From Sialis fuliginosa (Eukaryota; Arthropoda; Insecta; Megaloptera; Sialidae): DNA of 64,000 bases. The notes beneath the pieces were generated by a model. That model was not told the origin of the DNA. It saw only the letters and a program-made list of their open reading frames with translations, and made no database searches. The stretch spans positions 26,817,001 to 26,881,000 of the forward strand of contig OY540813.1 of NCBI GenBank assembly GCA_961205875.1, given 5' to 3'. The position numbers and the translations under genes were made by a program. Positions 61,451 to 64,000 of the stretch are shown here, piece by piece (the first letter of the stretch is position 1; each line of letters begins with the position of its first letter).

Positions 61451-64000
61451 TGAAGCGGGCACATCTGTTTGGTAAGCCCTGCGTCAATGTAGATTATGGA
61501 TGGAGTTCACAGCTATCTCGGAAATGCGATACTAATTGTGTCAAGTTGCGGAACTAAAGTTATATATCAACATAATAACTATCCACCAAATTAGATTTTA
61601 ATTGTTTGTTCAATAAGTGTATTCGGTCATTACATTGTAATCTCCTCATACGTTATCAATCATGTTTCGTGACTCGCGTTTCTTTTTTTGTATTTGTAAA
61701 ACGTTGTTCGTGCTACCGAAAGGTTATGTTGTTTAATGGAAATCGGGAATTGATGTTTTCCGCTGCAATATTAATTCTGCTGTTCTAAAAATACATTGTA
61801 AATGTTATCCGATGTTGTAAAATACGTTTTAATTTAATTGATTGTGCATTGGTGAATTGTGACGTTTTGATTATCCAATTAAATTAATTTGTTTTGATCC
61901 GAGTCAATATGTGTTGAAAATTGATTCTACTTGAAACTGATTTTATTGATTTTGATAAAACTTTTTGTTACTGTTATTGTTGTATAACAGATCGGAAATA
62001 GAAAGCATGGAAAATTATATGAATTATATTAGGTGTGTATAATTGTTTTAAATCTGTACTTTTTATTGTATTCTATAAAAACATTATAAAGTGAATTGTC
62101 ACTAAACAAAACTAAATAAAATAAAATTGCAACCATGCAAGGCAATAAAAATGAATGAGGAAATAAATTTAAAATATAAAATAACCAATTTGTTAATTCT
62201 TCATTCATATATAATTTCTATTATCATATTAATTTTGACCTTAAGCAAATTAAATATTAGTAAATGAATGAGTAAATACTGTGATTCTATATGTAAATAT
62301 AGTTAGTAAAGATGTCACGTGGTTTTCTTAGCAGAATATTGAGCTCAAGAGGTTAAAACAGTCATTACAATTAAGCATGATTAAGTTTACTTTTTAATCA
62401 CAACGAAAGTTTAATTGCAATTTCCTCGACTCTTGTATAAAGTTGTGCGAGGTGAGAATGAGGTAAAGAGGGTTGGAAAGAAATAAAATGTATTGTCTAG
62501 ACCGTGTTTCGAAATAAATGAGTTTAAGAACAATTTTAACAAGACTTAAATACATTTATTCTGTGTAATGAAGAAATCGATATACCTTATTGTTTGTTAT
62601 ATTTTTTTGTATAGCAGAAACATTAAGAATTAAGAATTATAAAACTAATCACGTAGCTATCTTTTTAACTTGGTGGAGGCTCGAAATTTAGTCTGTGATA
62701 TTTCTAAATGGGGCAATAATAAACCCAACTTTCCTATTTGTGTAATATATAATATATAATTATAAATTTTATAGTTTTTACATATTTTGTAATAATAAAA
62801 TAAAGTCAGATTATTAATAAAATACTTATGCAGATTTACTTTTATTTTCATATTTATGCATGCATTTTTAAAGAAAACATTTCACATTATACATAGATAG
62901 AAACGACGATAAAAAATAAACAGCCAATTAGCATCTGACGTCACTAACAAAATAAAACTCTTATTTAATCTATTTTAATAGACGAAATAATGGTACGCTA
63001 AACATATGATTCATTCTTAATTTCTATAACAAACATTTTCTTATTTGAATAGTACTGTACATAATTGTACATACTTAACAAATGATTATTTTTTAAATTT
63101 GTTGATACTTTTCATTATCCTATTTACAAAGTATGCTTATAAACTAAAAAAAATATTTTCTTGGTTTATGTCAGTTAGCATTTTTAGGTTTGAATATCTC
63201 GAAAACTGACATGATAAAGCAGCTTGCAAACACTGTAATCGTGGATCGTGAGTCAAAGAAAAGCAGTCGTGAGAAACTGTGCGTGATTACATGTTTGCCG
63301 GGCGTGAGTCCATGAATATATTACTTTAAAAATGTACTAATGCTTCGTTTTCTTTTCTTTTTATTTTCATGTTCTCAAAAAATTGTATATTGTAATACCG
63401 TCGAAAAATCGTGGCCAATATACGAGCAGATTCTGATTGTACTAACTTCAAAACGTAAAGAAAAGTTACTTTCCACATGGCAGCTGTGCGTGTATCTGTG
63501 TCTGTGCCTTTGTGTGTCTACTATAAAAATGCACCGATCTGAATTATTTTTAGAGAACATGTTTGTCTCAGTGAGTATATTGAATTTGGTGCTAATCGGA
63601 TTGGAAGGGTTTGGAAATATTCGAAATTTTGTAATTTTTATCGTCTAAAAAGTGAACGTTGCGAGTATTATTTCTTTAATTTTGATAAGGCTTGGTACAT
63701 TTGTAGTTCAGTTGAACCTTAGGGACATGTGTTAATTGTTTGTGCCTAGACAGCTATTGAAGGGGTGAAAACCGCCCTCAAAATTTGAATTTTAAATACT
63801 AATTAATACGTCACTAATTCATGTTTTTTTGGAAACAAATACAACTAAATTCTAATTGTCAAATTAGTTATTCTACGAATCTGTATTATGTTTTTGACAT
63901 CAGAACATTAGGAAACTAATATTTATATAAATAAATAAATCCCATTGAAATTTTTCATATATTAAAAATTATTTAATAAGATATTAAAGCACATGGAAAT
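61451..64000. other. AT-rich sequence, no recognised gene
   Basis: A 102-codon frame at 63340-63648 (+) starts with a hydrophobic stretch that could mimic a signal peptide (LRFLFFLFSC), but the rest matches no family I know. A frame of this size is expected about once by chance in such a window. No repeat pair was found. Confidence 0.4.

Noticed and set aside
63340-63648. 102-codon frame with a hydrophobic start
   Set aside because: The apparent signal peptide is typical of T-rich DNA. No family resemblance, and it is opposed by another frame on the minus strand.

Overview
This window is a strongly A+T-rich piece of an animal nuclear genome, most likely an insect. The evidence is an arthropod-style set of non-autonomous DNA transposons: hAT elements with 8-bp target-site duplications (TSDs), mariner-like MITEs with TA, Harbinger-like MITEs with TWA, a TTAA-inserting element and pogo-like elements. 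There are also arthropod-type dispersed repeats with GACA tails. I see no prokaryotic gene organisation, no rRNA or tRNA gene, no CRISPR array and no convincing intact protein gene. At this base composition about one open frame of 100 codons or more is expected by chance on the two strands. The longest frames (112, 102 and 101 codons) fit that, and several lie across transposon borders.

Layout. 1-3 kb: a hAT-like element with an 8-bp TSD (509-2950) holding a younger element with 350-bp, apparently identical inverted arms. 3-6.5 kb: featureless. 6.5-12.3 kb: a possible 5.8-kb element bounded by CCCGGGAAAAAAT inverted ends and TA, with AT-rich minisatellites under both ends and at least three smaller elements inside. 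12-25 kb: a TIR MITE (14763-15440), a GC-rich patch, a small palindromic MITE, a near-perfect 43-bp-arm hairpin (20390-20485) and a copy of a GGTACTGG-ended repeat. 25.6-27.7 kb: a decayed pogo-like transposon with a recognisable transposase C-terminal zinc-finger remnant, into which a Harbinger-like MITE and a hAT element have inserted. 27.7-34 kb: few repeats. 34-42 kb: several transposons (hAT-like with TCTCG repeats, a TTAA element, a possible pogo/Tigger relative, a SINE/MITE-like repeat). 42-54 kb: mostly unique sequence plus one repeat family in inverted orientation. 54-61.4 kb: a mariner-like MITE and two hAT MITEs, one with a perfect 8-bp TSD.

The lack of genes together with well-formed splice signals on the + strand suggests, as inference only, that the window lies in a very long intron or a wide intergenic region. 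Two sites, at 22193/22194 and 55413/55414, join a branch point and polypyrimidine tract to AG|GT and have a second 5' splice site 38-44 bases later. That is the layout of recursive (ratcheting) splice sites, or of very short cassette exons. This is the most interesting non-transposon signal in the window and RNA data would settle it.
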